From contig NZ_JAGIZB010000020.1 in NCBI RefSeq assembly GCF_017813395.1, positions 22,840-86,839 on the forward strand: DNA of 64,000 nt, in the 5' to 3' direction. The notes under the pieces are model-generated. The model did not search any database and was not told where the DNA came from. It saw nothing but the letters and a program-made list of their open reading frames with translations. This document shows, piece by piece, positions 19,048 through 28,675 of this stretch. Positions within the stretch are counted from its first letter, which is position 1. Each line of letters opens with the position of its first letter. This DNA is from Pararoseomonas baculiformis (GTDB lineage: Bacteria; Pseudomonadota; Alphaproteobacteria; Acetobacterales; Acetobacteraceae). The position numbers and the translations under genes are program-made.

Positions 19048-20108
19048 CACACGGGCATCCCGCCATGGTTCGGCAGGTCGTTCAGGTGGCAGCGGCTCTT
19101 ATGTCCCGGCGCGACCTCCTTCAGCGCGGGGATTTCCGCCCGGCAGCGGTCGAAGGCATGCGGGCAGCGCGGATGGAAGTGGCAGCCGGATGGCGGGTTG
19201 AGCGGGGAGGGGATCTCACCCTGCACCGTCGCGAAGGCCTTCTTCCGCGCCTCGATCCGTGGCACCGCCGCCAGCAGCGACTGGGTGTAGGGGTGGTTCG
19301 CGCGGGAGAAGACCACCTCCGTCGGCGCCTCCTCCACCACCCGGCCGAGATACATGATCACGACCCGGTCGCTGAGATGCTCCACCACGCTCAGGTCGTG
19401 GGAGATGAAGAGATAGGTGAGATCCAGCTCCTCACGGAGCTTCATGAACAGGTTCAGGATCTGCGCCTGGATGGAAACGTCCAGCGCCGCGACGGATTCG
19501 TCGCAGACCAGGAACTCCGGCTGCACCGCCAGCGCGCGGGCAATGCCGATGCGCTGCCGCTGCCCGCCCGAGAACTGGTGCGGGTAGCGCGCCTTGAAGA
19601 CGGGATCGAGCCCTGCCCGCCGCATCTGGTCATCCACGTAGCGGCCGAGCTCGGAGCGCGTCGTCAGCCCATGCACCAGCGGCGCCTCGCCGATGATCTC
19701 CGCCACCTTCAGGCGCGGGTTCAGCGAGGACATGGGGTCCTGGAAGATCATCTGCGCCTGCAGCATCGCCGCCCGCGCATCCTTGCTCCCCAGCCCCGTG
19801 CGGTCCTTGCCCTTCCACAGGATGGTGCCGTCGGAAGGCGGCAGGATGCCCGCCACCATGCGCCCCAGCGTGGACTTGCCGCAGCCGGACTCACCCACGA
19901 GCCCGACCACCTCGCCCTTGCGGATGGTCAGGTCCACCTTGTCCACGGCATGCACCACCTCCTCGCGGATGGGGGCGCCGAGCTTGGCGAGGATCTTGCC
20001 GGCGAAGTCCAGCCGCTTGGCGAAGCGGCGGGACACCCCCACCACCTCGATCATCCTGTCGCCCTCGGCCCGCACGGGGGACGGGGCTTCCTGAATCGTC
20101 GTGCTCAT
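19047..20108 (-). CDS. Dipeptide/oligopeptide ABC transporter ATP-binding protein (DppF/OppF-like)
   Basis: One of two ATPases of a peptide-type importer. Walker A is GESGCGKST, the Q loop region MIFQDPMSSLNPRL, the signature FSGGQRQRIGIARAL, Walker B FLVCDESVAALD and the switch LFISHDLSVVEHL. The last 60 residues hold the oligo_HPY motif with Cys (CHFHPRCPHAFDRC, then CHL), which binds an Fe-S cluster in relatives. Length 353 aa fits. It overlaps dppD by 4 nt upstream and the micro-lipoprotein by 1 nt downstream. Confidence 0.88.
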   Translation of the reverse strand: MSTTIQEAPSPVRAEGDRMIEVVGVSRRFAKRLDFAGKILAKLGAPIREEVVHAVDKVDLTIRKGEVVGLVGESGCGKSTLGRMVAGILPPSDGTILWKGKDRTGLGSKDARAAMLQAQMIFQDPMSSLNPRLKVAEIIGEAPLVHGLTTRSELGRYVDDQMRRAGLDPVFKARYPHQFSGGQRQRIGIARALAVQPEFLVCDESVAALDVSIQAQILNLFMKLREELDLTYLFISHDLSVVEHLSDRVVIMYLGRVVEEAPTEVVFSRANHPYTQSLLAAVPRIEARKKAFATVQGEIPSPLNPPSGCHFHPRCPHAFDRCRAEIPALKEVAPGHKSRCHLNDLPNHGGMPV

Positions 20109-21115
20109 GCGGCCACCTCGGCCTTCTCAAGATGCGGCCGGAAGCAGCGCGCCTCATGGGCGGGCAGGATCTCGGCCATGGGCGGGTCCTGGCGGCACAC
20201 ATCCGCCGCCCGGGGGCAGCGGTTCTGGAAGGGGCAGCCAGGTGGCAGGCTGAGCAGGGAGGGCGTCATGCCCGGGATCTGCCGCAGCGGCTCGCCGCGC
20301 TTGTTGCGGCTGGGCACGGAACCCAGCAGCCCGACGGTATAGGGATGCAGCGGATGGTCCAGCACATCCGAAACCGCCCCGTACTCGGCGATGCGGCCCG
20401 CATACATGACGGCGATATCGTCCGCGAGGCCGGCCACCACCGAAAGGTCGTGCGTGATCCAGATGATCGAGGTGCCGGTCGTCGCCGCCAGCTTCTGGAC
20501 CTCGGCCAGGATCTGGCCCTGGATGGTCACGTCCAGCGCCGTGGTCGGCTCGTCCGCCACGATCAGCTCCGGCTCGTGCAGCAGCGCGATGGCGATGGCC
20601 ACGCGCTGGCGCATGCCGCCGGAGAACTGGTGCGGATAGGCCTTCAGCCGCTCATCCGGGGAGGGGATGCCCACCATGCCCAGCGTGTCGCGGGCGCGCT
20701 GGCGCGCATCCTCATGGCTGATCTTCCGGTGCGCCTGCATCGTCTCGATCATCTGCGTGTCGATGCGCAGGACCGGATTCAGCGTCATCATCGGATCCTG
20801 GAAGATCATGGCGATCCGGTTGCCCCGGATCTGCCGCATCTCTTCCTCCGAGGCCTTCACCAGGTCCCGGCCGCCGAACAGGATCTCGCCGCCGCTGATC
20901 CGGCCGGGCTCGTCCACCAGGCGCATGATGGAGAAGCCGGTCACGGTCTTGCCGGAGCCGGACTCCCCCACCAGCCCCAGCACCTTGCCACGGCCGACAT
21001 TGAAGGAGACGTCATTGACGGCCTTCACCACGCCGGCGCGGGTGAAGAAGCTCGTCTGCAGGTTGCGCACCTGCAGGGTCGGGGGGGCCGCCGAAGCGGG
21101 AATGCTCGGTTCCAC
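20105..21115 (-). CDS. Dipeptide/oligopeptide ABC transporter ATP-binding protein (DppD/OppD-like)
   Basis: Partner ATPase. Walker A GESGSGKTV, Q loop MIFQDPMMTLNPVL, signature FSGGMRQRVAIAIAL, Walker B LIVADEPTTALD and switch IWITHDLSVVAGL are all intact. The C-terminal oligo_HPY segment has CPFQNRCPRAADVC and a final Cys in EARCFRP. At 336 aa it is full length. It starts 1 nt after the DppC stop and overlaps DppF, so the two ATPases are made in step. Confidence 0.88.
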   Translation of the reverse strand: MEPSIPASAAPPTLQVRNLQTSFFTRAGVVKAVNDVSFNVGRGKVLGLVGESGSGKTVTGFSIMRLVDEPGRISGGEILFGGRDLVKASEEEMRQIRGNRIAMIFQDPMMTLNPVLRIDTQMIETMQAHRKISHEDARQRARDTLGMVGIPSPDERLKAYPHQFSGGMRQRVAIAIALLHEPELIVADEPTTALDVTIQGQILAEVQKLAATTGTSIIWITHDLSVVAGLADDIAVMYAGRIAEYGAVSDVLDHPLHPYTVGLLGSVPSRNKRGEPLRQIPGMTPSLLSLPPGCPFQNRCPRAADVCRQDPPMAEILPAHEARCFRPHLEKAEVAA

Positions 21116-21116
21116 G

Positions 21117-22037
21117 TTACTTCTTCAGTCGCGGGTTGAGGACGTCGCGCAGGTGGTCGCCGACCAGGTTGATCGAGACGATCGTCACCAGCAGCGCGAT
21201 GCCGGGGTAGAAGGAGATCCAGTACTTGCCTGAGAGCATGTACTCGTAGCCATTGGCGATCAGCAGGCCGAGGGACGGCTCCGTGATCGGCACGCCCAGG
21301 CCGAGGAAGGAGAGGGTGGCCTCCAGCGCGATGGCGCGGGCGATCTGGATGGTCGCCACCACGATCAGCGGCGGCATGCAGTTCGGCAGCAGGTGGCGGA
21401 AGATGATCCGCCGCGTCGGCAGCGCCAGGCACTGCGCCGCCTCGATATACTCCCGCCGCCGCTCCACCAGTGCGGTGCCGCGGACGGTGCGGGCGTAATA
21501 GGCCCATTCCACCACGATCAGGGCGATCACCACATTCGTGATGCCCTTGCCCAGGAAGGCCAGGATCATCAGGGCCGAAAGGATGGTCGGGAAGGAGAGC
21601 TGGAGGTCGACCAGGCGCATGATGATCGTGTCGGTCCGCCCGCCGGCATAGGCCGCGAGCATCCCCAGCGAGGCGCCCACCAGCGCCGCGACGATGGCGG
21701 AGCCGGCGCCGACGACGAGGCTGATCCGCAGCCCGTACATGATGCCGGAGAGCATGTCGCGCCCCTGGTCATCCGTGCCGAGCCAGTAGGTGAAGCCGGC
21801 GCCGCCCACGGTCCCCGGTTCCATCCGGCCATCCATGATGTCCAGCTGCGCCAGGTCATAGGGGTTCTGCGGCGCGATCCAGGGCGCGAAGATCGCGATC
21901 AGGACGATGCAGAGGAACACGATCAGCGCCCCGAGCGCGATCTTGCTCTCGGCGAATTCCGAGACGAAGCGCTGCAGCGGCGTCTCGACCCGCGGCGCCT
22001 TGTCGGGAATGGGGGGCGCGGTGGTGGCGCTCATCAC
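21117..22037 (-). CDS. Dipeptide/oligopeptide ABC transporter permease (DppC/OppC-like)
   Basis: Permease with an N-terminal OppC_N segment (SKIALGALIVFLCIVLIAIF) and five more spans. The docking loop reads EYIEAAQCLALPTRRIIF, near the EAA consensus, and GTDDQGRDMLSGIMYG is a DppC hallmark. Two ATG codons 3 nt apart are possible starts (22037, 22034). The start overlaps the DppB stop by 4 nt. Confidence 0.86.
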   Translation of the reverse strand: MMSATTAPPIPDKAPRVETPLQRFVSEFAESKIALGALIVFLCIVLIAIFAPWIAPQNPYDLAQLDIMDGRMEPGTVGGAGFTYWLGTDDQGRDMLSGIMYGLRISLVVGAGSAIVAALVGASLGMLAAYAGGRTDTIIMRLVDLQLSFPTILSALMILAFLGKGITNVVIALIVVEWAYYARTVRGTALVERRREYIEAAQCLALPTRRIIFRHLLPNCMPPLIVVATIQIARAIALEATLSFLGLGVPITEPSLGLLIANGYEYMLSGKYWISFYPGIALLVTIVSINLVGDHLRDVLNPRLKK

Positions 22038-23005
22038 TTGCTCTCCAGCCGCACGCGGGGATCAAGCACGGAATAGAGCAGATCCACGACCAGGTTGATG
22101 ATGATGAACATCAGCACGATGCTCATCAGATAGGCGACGATCACGGGCCGATCGAGCACGTTGATGCTGTCGATGATCAGCTTGCCCATGCCCGGCCAGG
22201 CGAAGACGCTCTCGGTCACCACCGAGAAGGCGATGGTGGAGCCCAGCTCCAGGCCGGTCACGGTCACCACCGGGATCAGGATGTTCTTGAACACATGGAC
22301 GCCGATCACCCGGTTCGGGGAAAGGCCCTTGGCGCGCGCGAACTTCACGAAATCCATCAGCATCGTCTCGCGCACGCCCGAGCGGGTCAGGCGGATGACG
22401 AGGCTGATCTTGAACAGCGCCAGGTTCAGCGCCGGCATGGCCATGTGCGCCAGCCCATCCAGGGTGAGGAAGGACCAGCGCAGACCCATGATCTCCACCG
22501 TCTCGCCGCGCCCCGTGGAGGGAAGCCAGCCCAGCTGCACGGCGAAGACCATGATCAGCATCAGCCCGACCCAGAAGGTGGGCAGGGAGAAGCCGAGGAT
22601 GGAGCCGGCCATGATGACCTTGGCTCCCGCCCCGTTGGGCCGGAGGCCGGCATAGAGGCCGAGCGGCAGCCCCACCAGGATCGCCAGGAACATGGCCGCG
22701 AAGGCCAGCTCCAGCGTCGCCGGCGCCCGCTGGCCGATCAGCTTCAGCGCGGGCTCGTTGAACACGAAGCTCCGGCCCAGATCGCCCTGCAGCGCATTGG
22801 TGAGGAAGGACAGGTATTGCTGCCACAGGGGCTTATCCAGCCCCAGCGCCGCGATGGCACGCGCGCGTTCCGCCTGGTCGGCATCCGGCGAGATCAGGAT
22901 CTCGACCGGGTCGCCGATGGCGTAGACGCCGATGAAGACGATGACGGACATCGCCAGCATGACCAGCGCCGCCTGGATCAGGCGGCGCAACAGATAAACG
23001 CTCAT
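22034..23005 (-). CDS. Dipeptide/oligopeptide ABC transporter permease (DppB/OppB-like)
   Basis: Permease partner of DppC, 323 aa, six spans. It opens with YLLRRLIQAALVMLAMSVIV, the typical first span of DppB, and keeps FIGVYAIGDPVEI, SFVFNEPALKLI-type sequence and the docking loop FVKFARAKGLSPNRVIGVH. It follows the binding-protein gene by 37 nt. Confidence 0.87.
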   Translation of the reverse strand: MSVYLLRRLIQAALVMLAMSVIVFIGVYAIGDPVEILISPDADQAERARAIAALGLDKPLWQQYLSFLTNALQGDLGRSFVFNEPALKLIGQRAPATLELAFAAMFLAILVGLPLGLYAGLRPNGAGAKVIMAGSILGFSLPTFWVGLMLIMVFAVQLGWLPSTGRGETVEIMGLRWSFLTLDGLAHMAMPALNLALFKISLVIRLTRSGVRETMLMDFVKFARAKGLSPNRVIGVHVFKNILIPVVTVTGLELGSTIAFSVVTESVFAWPGMGKLIIDSINVLDRPVIVAYLMSIVLMFIIINLVVDLLYSVLDPRVRLESK

Positions 23006-23042
23006 GTCTCAAACCCCTCGGGCGCGGCCAGGGCCGCCCCGG

Positions 23043-24614
23043 TCATGGCTGGGCCGGGCGCACATCCTGCGCCCGGGTCGCTTCATCGATGCGCGCGTCA
23101 TGCGCAAGGCCACGCCGCATCGCCCAGATATTCGTCTGGATGTGGATCGGGATCACCGCCACATCCTCCAGCGCCGTCCGCAGGGCATCCCCCACCAGGC
23201 CCTGGCGCTTCGGCTCGTCCAGCTCCGTCAGGGAGGACAGCAGCAGCCGGTCCACCTCCGGGTTGGAATAACGCCCGCGGTTGGAGGCTCCCCAGCCCCG
23301 ATCCGGCGTGACCGTCGCCAGGATGTTCCGCAGGGGATGGGAACCATCGGGGTTGGAACCCCAGCCGATCAGGTGGGAGGAATACTCCCCCTTGCCCGCG
23401 CGGTTGACGAAAACCGCCCAGGTCTGCCCTTCCACCGCGGTGCGGACCCCGATCCGGGTCCACATCTGCCCTACCGCCTGGATGATCCGCCCATCATTGA
23501 TGTAGCGGTCATTCGGCCCGTTCAGCTGGATGCGGAAGCCGTTCGGATACCCAGCCTCGGCCAGGAGCCGCTTCGCGCCCTCCGGGTCATAGGCTGGCGC
23601 CTGGATGGCCGGCACATGGCCGGTGACGCCCGGCGGCAGGAACTGCCCGGCCGGGGTCGCCGCCCCTTCCATCAGCCGCTCGGTGATGGTGCCGCGGTCA
23701 ATCGCCATGGAAAGCGCCCGGCGCACCCGCACATCCTTGAGCGGGTTCCGGCCCAGGGGCTTGCCATCATTGTCCGTGATGAAGGGGGAATTCTCGTTTG
23801 GCCCCCGCTGGTGATCGAGGCCGAGGAAGATCAGCCGCGTGCCCACCACCTCGCTGAGCGCGATGCGGGCATCCCGGCGCAAATTCGCCAGATCCGTCGT
23901 GGGCACCTGGTCGATGAAGTCCACGTCACCCGCCAGCAGCGCCGCCGTGCGCGCCGCGTCATTGGTGATCATGCGGTAGTTCACGCGCTCGAAGGCAGGC
24001 TTCGGGCCCCAATAGGCGTCGTTCCGCGCGAACTCGATCCGGTCGCCATTGCGATGGGAGAGAACGCGGAAGGGGCCGGTGCCCACCGCGACGCGCACGG
24101 CGTTGAAATCCTCGGTCGACGCGTTCTCATGCGTCTCCTTGTCCAGGATGCGCACATTGGTCATGTCGAGCGGCAGCAGCGGGTAAGGCTGGTGGGTGTG
24201 GAAGCGGATTGTCAGCGGATCCACGATCTCCACCCGCGCGATCGGCCGCGAATAGATGCCGAAGGAGGTGGGGCTGTTCGGCACGTTCGGCAGGCGGGCG
24301 ATGGTAAAGGCCACGTCCTCCGCCGTGAAGGCATTGCCGTTGTGGAAGCGCACATCCGGCCGCAGCTTGAATTCCCAGGTGGTCGGGGCCGTCGCCCGCC
24401 ACTCCGTCGCCAGCCCCGGGATCTGCCGGGACTTGCCGTCGGTGTTGACGAGGCGGTCATAGGTCATGTCCGCCACGGCATTGTTCGGCGATAGCTGGTG
24501 GTAGTGGGGGTCCAGCGAGGTGATGGGCGCCCCCACGGCCATGGTCAGGGTCTGGGCCTGAACATGGGACAAAGCAGCAAGGGCCACCGTGGCGCCCAGG
24601 AACAGCTTACGCAT
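23043..24614 (-). CDS. ABC transporter substrate-binding protein, family 5 (first operon copy)
   Basis: Periplasmic receptor of the SBP_bac_5 family. A Sec signal peptide MRKLFLGATVALAALSHVQA precedes the mature start. Family hallmarks are LDPHYHQLSPNNAVADMTYDRL, WEFKLRPDVRFHNGNAFTAEDV and DVRVRRALSMAIDR. 523 aa is normal. Substrates of this family range from di- and oligopeptides to nickel or opines, so the ligand is open. It and its upstream paralogue feed the same permease, which has no third receptor slot on this strand. Confidence 0.86.
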   Translation of the reverse strand: MRKLFLGATVALAALSHVQAQTLTMAVGAPITSLDPHYHQLSPNNAVADMTYDRLVNTDGKSRQIPGLATEWRATAPTTWEFKLRPDVRFHNGNAFTAEDVAFTIARLPNVPNSPTSFGIYSRPIARVEIVDPLTIRFHTHQPYPLLPLDMTNVRILDKETHENASTEDFNAVRVAVGTGPFRVLSHRNGDRIEFARNDAYWGPKPAFERVNYRMITNDAARTAALLAGDVDFIDQVPTTDLANLRRDARIALSEVVGTRLIFLGLDHQRGPNENSPFITDNDGKPLGRNPLKDVRVRRALSMAIDRGTITERLMEGAATPAGQFLPPGVTGHVPAIQAPAYDPEGAKRLLAEAGYPNGFRIQLNGPNDRYINDGRIIQAVGQMWTRIGVRTAVEGQTWAVFVNRAGKGEYSSHLIGWGSNPDGSHPLRNILATVTPDRGWGASNRGRYSNPEVDRLLLSSLTELDEPKRQGLVGDALRTALEDVAVIPIHIQTNIWAMRRGLAHDARIDEATRAQDVRPAQP

Positions 24615-24676
24615 CGCTTTCTCTCCCGCCTTGTTCCGAATGTTCAGGTTCGACCCCGGTGCCAGGATGGCCGGCG

Positions 24677-26251
24677 CTATTGCGCCGGCCGGATGTCCTG
24701 GGCCCGGGTCAGCTCATCCGCGCGCGCCTCGTGCTGCAGCCCGCGGCGCATCGCCCAGATGTTCTTCTGGATGTGGATGGGGATGATGCCCACATCGTCC
24801 ATCGCGATGGTGGTCGCCTCGCGCAGCAGCGCCTCACGCTTCGCATCGTCCAGGGTCCGCAGGGCCTCGTCCAGCTTCGCGTCCATGGCCGGGTTGGAAT
24901 AGCGCCCGCGGTTGGAACCGCCCCAGCCGCGCGGCGGGGTGAAGGTCGCCAGCAGCGAACGCAGCGGGCTGGTCGGCTCGCCCGAGGAGGTACCCCAGCC
25001 CACCAGCATCGCGGACAGTTCCTGCCGGCCCGCACGCGCCACGAAGGTGGCCCAGGGCTGCCCCTCCACCGCCGTCCGCACGCCGATGCGCGTCCACATC
25101 TGCCCGATCGCCTGGATGATCCGGGCATCGTTCATGTAGCGGTCATTCGGCCCGTGCAGGGTGATCCGGAAGCCCTGAGGATACCCGGCCTCGGCCAGCA
25201 GCCGCCTGGCCGCATCGGCATCCGCCCGGCCGACCTGGCGGTCCGGCAAGGCGCCGAAGGCGGTCGGCGGCAGCAGCTGGGTGGAGGGAAGGGAGGCCCC
25301 CTCCATCACCCGGTCCGTGATGGCCTGCCGGTCGATCGCCATGGAGAGCGCGCGCCGCACGCGCACGTCGCGCAGCGGGTTCCGCTCCAGCGGCTTGCCG
25401 TCATTGTCGGTGGTGAAGGGGGAGCTGCCGTCCCGCGAATGATCCAGCGCCAGGAAGATCAACCGCAGCCCGTCCGCTTCGCTCAGCGTCACGCGCTGGT
25501 CGCTGCGCAGCTTGGCGATGTCGCTCGTCGGCACCTGGTCGATGAAGTCCACATCGCCCGAGAGCAGCGCCGCGGTGCGCGCCGCATCATTGGTGATCAT
25601 GCGGTAGTTCACGCGCTGCCAGTGCGGCTTGTCACCGAAATAGGCGTCGTTGCGCGCATACTCGATCCGCTCGCCCTGGCGATGGGCGAGCACCCGGAAG
25701 GGGCCGGTCCCGATCGCGAGCTTGCCGGAGTTGAAATCCTCCGTCAGCGGGTTCGCATGGGTCTCGCTGTCCAGCATCTGGATCTGGGCGAGGTCCACGG
25801 GCAGCAGAGGATAGGGCGAGGCGGTGTGGAAGCGCACCGTCAGCGGGTCCACCACCTCCACGCGCTGGATGGCGCGGGTGTAGATCCCGTAGGAGGACGG
25901 GCTGTTCGGCACCGTGGGCACGCGGGCGATGGTGAAGGCCACGTCCTCGGCTGTGAAGTCGTTTCCGTTGTGGAACTTCACGCCCGGCCGGAGCTTGAAC
26001 TCCCAGACCGTCTCCGCCACTGGCGTCCAGCTCAGCGCCAGGCGCGGCTGGACCCGGGCCCGGGCGTCGAAGGCGGTCAGGCTGTCGAACAGCATGTCCG
26101 CGACGGCATAGTTCGGGGAGAGCGCATGGTAATGCGGATCAAGCGAGGTGACGGGCGCCCCCACCGCCAGATTCAGCGTCTGCGCCCCTGCGCCCAGCAT
26201 CGGCAATGCCGAAAAGGCGGCCGCAGCGGCCGCCAAACCCATCTTCTTCAT
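24677..26251 (-). CDS. ABC transporter substrate-binding protein, family 5 (second operon copy)
   Basis: Paralogue of the product of 23043-24614 (TSLDPHYHALSPNYAVADMLFD, WEFKLRPGVKFHNGNDFTA, DVRVRRALSMAIDR), 62 nt upstream in the same operon. Signal peptide: MKKMGLAAAAAAFSALPMLGAGA. Two differing receptors for one permease suggest a broadened or tuned substrate range. It is the first gene of the operon, divergent from the third paralogue at 26360, so the 108-nt gap should hold both promoters; I see no consensus pair there. Confidence 0.86.
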   Translation of the reverse strand: MKKMGLAAAAAAFSALPMLGAGAQTLNLAVGAPVTSLDPHYHALSPNYAVADMLFDSLTAFDARARVQPRLALSWTPVAETVWEFKLRPGVKFHNGNDFTAEDVAFTIARVPTVPNSPSSYGIYTRAIQRVEVVDPLTVRFHTASPYPLLPVDLAQIQMLDSETHANPLTEDFNSGKLAIGTGPFRVLAHRQGERIEYARNDAYFGDKPHWQRVNYRMITNDAARTAALLSGDVDFIDQVPTSDIAKLRSDQRVTLSEADGLRLIFLALDHSRDGSSPFTTDNDGKPLERNPLRDVRVRRALSMAIDRQAITDRVMEGASLPSTQLLPPTAFGALPDRQVGRADADAARRLLAEAGYPQGFRITLHGPNDRYMNDARIIQAIGQMWTRIGVRTAVEGQPWATFVARAGRQELSAMLVGWGTSSGEPTSPLRSLLATFTPPRGWGGSNRGRYSNPAMDAKLDEALRTLDDAKREALLREATTIAMDDVGIIPIHIQKNIWAMRRGLQHEARADELTRAQDIRPAQ

Positions 26252-26359
26252 TCGTCCCCCGGTTGCACCGATGGCGCCTTCCCTGGTGCCCTTCTAGCAG
26301 TCCGGGGCCTCTCCCGCTAGGTTGCGGTATTATCGAGATTACAAAAGGGAGAGTTTTAC

Positions 26360-27976
26360 GTGACAGCGTCCATTACCCGCCGTCTTTTCGTGACTGCCCC
26401 GGCAGCCATGGCCGCCATCTCCGGCGGCTTCGCGCCCCTCACCGCTGAGGCCCAGACGGCCGCCGTGTCCGGAAACGGGACCCTGACCATCGGCATCGGC
26501 GGTGCGGTTACCTCGGTCGATCCGCACTTCTACAACGCTTCGCCGAATAACGGCCTGGCGATGCACATCTTCGACCGCCTGGTGGAGCGCGACGCCCAGG
26601 CCCGCCTGCAGCCCGGCCTCGCCCTCAGCTGGACCCCGGTGTCCGAGACGGTCTGGGAATTCAAGCTCCGCCCCGGCGTGAAGTGGCATGATGGCCGCGA
26701 TTTCACGGCCGAGGACGTCGCCTTCACCGTGGAGCGGGCGCCCAATGTCCCGAACTCCCCGGGCGGCTTCGGCGGCTTCGTGCGCTCGATCAAGCGCGTG
26801 GAGATCGTGGATCCGCTGACCGTCCGCTTCCACACCGAGCGCCCGGCGCCGCTGGTCCCGACCGACCTCGCCTCCGTCGCCATCATCGCCAAGCATGTGA
26901 ACGGCACGGCGACCGAGGACTACAACTCCGGCAAGGCCGCCATCGGCACGGGCCCGTACAAGCTCGTCTCCTACACGCCCGGCGACCGCACGGAACTGGC
27001 CCGCAACGACGCCTGGTTCGGCCCCAAGCAGCCCTGGGCCCGCGTCTCCTACCGCTTCATCGGCAATGACAGCGGCCGCGTGGCCGCGCTGCTGGCGGGC
27101 GACGTGGACATGATCGACCAGGTGCCCACCAGCGACATCACCCGCCTCCGCCGGGACAACCGCGTGAAGGTGGTGGAGACGCAGGGCCTCCGGGTCATCT
27201 ACCTGTTCCCCGACTACTCGCGGGAAGGGGCGCCCAACTTCGCGACCGACCTCAACGGCCAGAAGCTGACGAAGAACCCGTTCCGTGACCTGCGCTTCCG
27301 CCAGGCTCTCTCGGCCGCCATCAACCGCGAGGCCCTGTGCCGCCAGATCATGGAAGGCACGGCCCAGCCGACCGGCCAGTGGCTGGCACCGGGCACCTAC
27401 AGCCACAACCCCGAGGTCAAGCCGGACACCTACAATCCCGAGCGCGCCAAGGCGCTGCTCGCGGAGGCCGGCTTCCCCCAGGGGCTGAAGCTCACCCTGC
27501 ACGGCCCGAACGACCGCTACCCCAACGACTCCCGCATCATCCAGGCGGTCGCCCAGATGTGGCAGCGCATCGGCATCCAGACCTCGGTGGAGGCGGCGCC
27601 CTGGGCCAGCTTCTCGGCCCGCAACGCCCGGCAGGAATTCGACATCCGCCTGCTCGGCTGGGCGAGCACCACCGGCGAGGCGGCCTATACGCTGGTCAAC
27701 ATCCTCAGCACCTACGACCAGGCGGCCCGGCTCGGCGCCAACAACAACGGCCGCTACTCCAACCCGCGCCTGGACGAGGTGACCGCCCGCGCCACCTCCA
27801 CCCTGGATGACGGCGAGCGCGAGAAGCTGCTGCAGCAGGGCGTGAAGATCGCCATGGACGACCTGGCCTTCATCCCGCTGATGCAGCTGGTCAATGTCTG
27901 GGCCGTTAAGCGCGGCCTCGACTACAACGCGCGCGCGGATGAGCGCAGCGTGGCCATGGAAGCCAAGCCCGCCTGA
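26360..27976 (+). CDS. ABC transporter substrate-binding protein, family 5 (divergent third copy)
   Basis: Third paralogue (VTSVDPHFYNASPNNGLAMHIFD, WEFKLRPGVKWHDGRDF), 538 aa. Its leader differs: TRRLFVTAPAAMAAISGGFA resembles a Tat signal with paired Arg, not the Sec leaders of the other two, though the motif is imperfect. GTG start, with GGGAGAG 7 nt upstream. No permease or ATPase follows, so it may share the divergent transporter. A 12-bp hairpin separates it from the convergent Lrp gene. Confidence 0.85.
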   Translation: MTASITRRLFVTAPAAMAAISGGFAPLTAEAQTAAVSGNGTLTIGIGGAVTSVDPHFYNASPNNGLAMHIFDRLVERDAQARLQPGLALSWTPVSETVWEFKLRPGVKWHDGRDFTAEDVAFTVERAPNVPNSPGGFGGFVRSIKRVEIVDPLTVRFHTERPAPLVPTDLASVAIIAKHVNGTATEDYNSGKAAIGTGPYKLVSYTPGDRTELARNDAWFGPKQPWARVSYRFIGNDSGRVAALLAGDVDMIDQVPTSDITRLRRDNRVKVVETQGLRVIYLFPDYSREGAPNFATDLNGQKLTKNPFRDLRFRQALSAAINREALCRQIMEGTAQPTGQWLAPGTYSHNPEVKPDTYNPERAKALLAEAGFPQGLKLTLHGPNDRYPNDSRIIQAVAQMWQRIGIQTSVEAAPWASFSARNARQEFDIRLLGWASTTGEAAYTLVNILSTYDQAARLGANNNGRYSNPRLDEVTARATSTLDDGEREKLLQQGVKIAMDDLAFIPLMQLVNVWAVKRGLDYNARADERSVAMEAKPA

Positions 27977-27984
27977 GGCGGGAA

Positions 27985-28016
27985 GGCGGCCCCGGGATTG
28001 ATCCCCCGGGGCCGCC
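27985..28016. terminator. Long GC hairpin between convergent genes
   Basis: A 12-bp perfect stem (27985-27996 with 28005-28016, GGCGGCCCCGGG arm) with an 8-nt loop lies between the stops of the binding-protein gene and the Lrp-type gene. It is a probable bidirectional terminator, although there is no T run. Confidence 0.65.
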
Positions 28017-28017
28017 C

Positions 28018-28482
28018 CTACTCCTCGTCGGCCTCGGCCACGGGAAGAATCATCGTCTCCTTCGTCGAGGAGAGAGAGATGATCACCTCGGTGCGTTCCA
28101 CCCCGGACTGCCCCCGCACCTCATCAGCCACGAAGCGCTCGAGCGCGGCGAGATCCGGCAGGCGCAGCTTCAGCATGTAGTCCCAGCCTCCGCTCACGGC
28201 GTGGCATTCCAGCACGGCATCCGCGCGCCGCATGGCCTTGCGGAAATTCGCGTCATCCCGTCCAGGCCGCATGCCCACCATCACGAAGCCCAGCAGGGGG
28301 CAGCCCACGGCCGCCGGATCCAGGGCCGCGTGCCATCCGCGGATTGTCCCGCGCTCTTCCAGCCGCTTCACGCGCTCCGCGGTGGCGGAAACCGAGAGTC
28401 CCGCGACCTTGGAGAGTTCCGACAGCCCCGCGGCACCGTCTTGTTGCACGGCGATCAGGATGTTGCGGTCAATCTCGTCCAT
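28018..28482 (-). CDS. Lrp/AsnC family transcriptional regulator
   Basis: DNA-binding protein that usually senses an amino acid. The N-terminal helix-turn-helix spans MDEIDRNILIAVQQDG, LSELSKVAGLSVSATAERVKRLEE and GTIRGWHAAL. The C-terminal ligand-binding (RAM) domain contains CHAVSGGWDYMLKLRLPD and ends with TEVIISLSSTKE. Length 154 aa is typical. It is convergent with the divergent binding-protein gene, and could regulate the nearby peptide importer or ornithine decarboxylase, but neither link is shown. Confidence 0.88.
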   Translation of the reverse strand: MDEIDRNILIAVQQDGAAGLSELSKVAGLSVSATAERVKRLEERGTIRGWHAALDPAAVGCPLLGFVMVGMRPGRDDANFRKAMRRADAVLECHAVSGGWDYMLKLRLPDLAALERFVADEVRGQSGVERTEVIISLSSTKETMILPVAEADEE

Positions 28483-28675
28483 GCGTGCAGCCTAGTTCGG
28501 TTCGCGGAAGGCTGGAATCAGGCAAGGGCGGGAATCCGCGCATCATCCGTTGCGCCTCCCGGGTTGATGATGAAAGGCACGGGGGGGAACCGGGAAGCCG
28601 GGTGCCGGAATCGCGAACGCCGCCACGAGGGCGGCGTCCACAGACGGGCGATACGGCCCGCATGGCCCGGACAGG

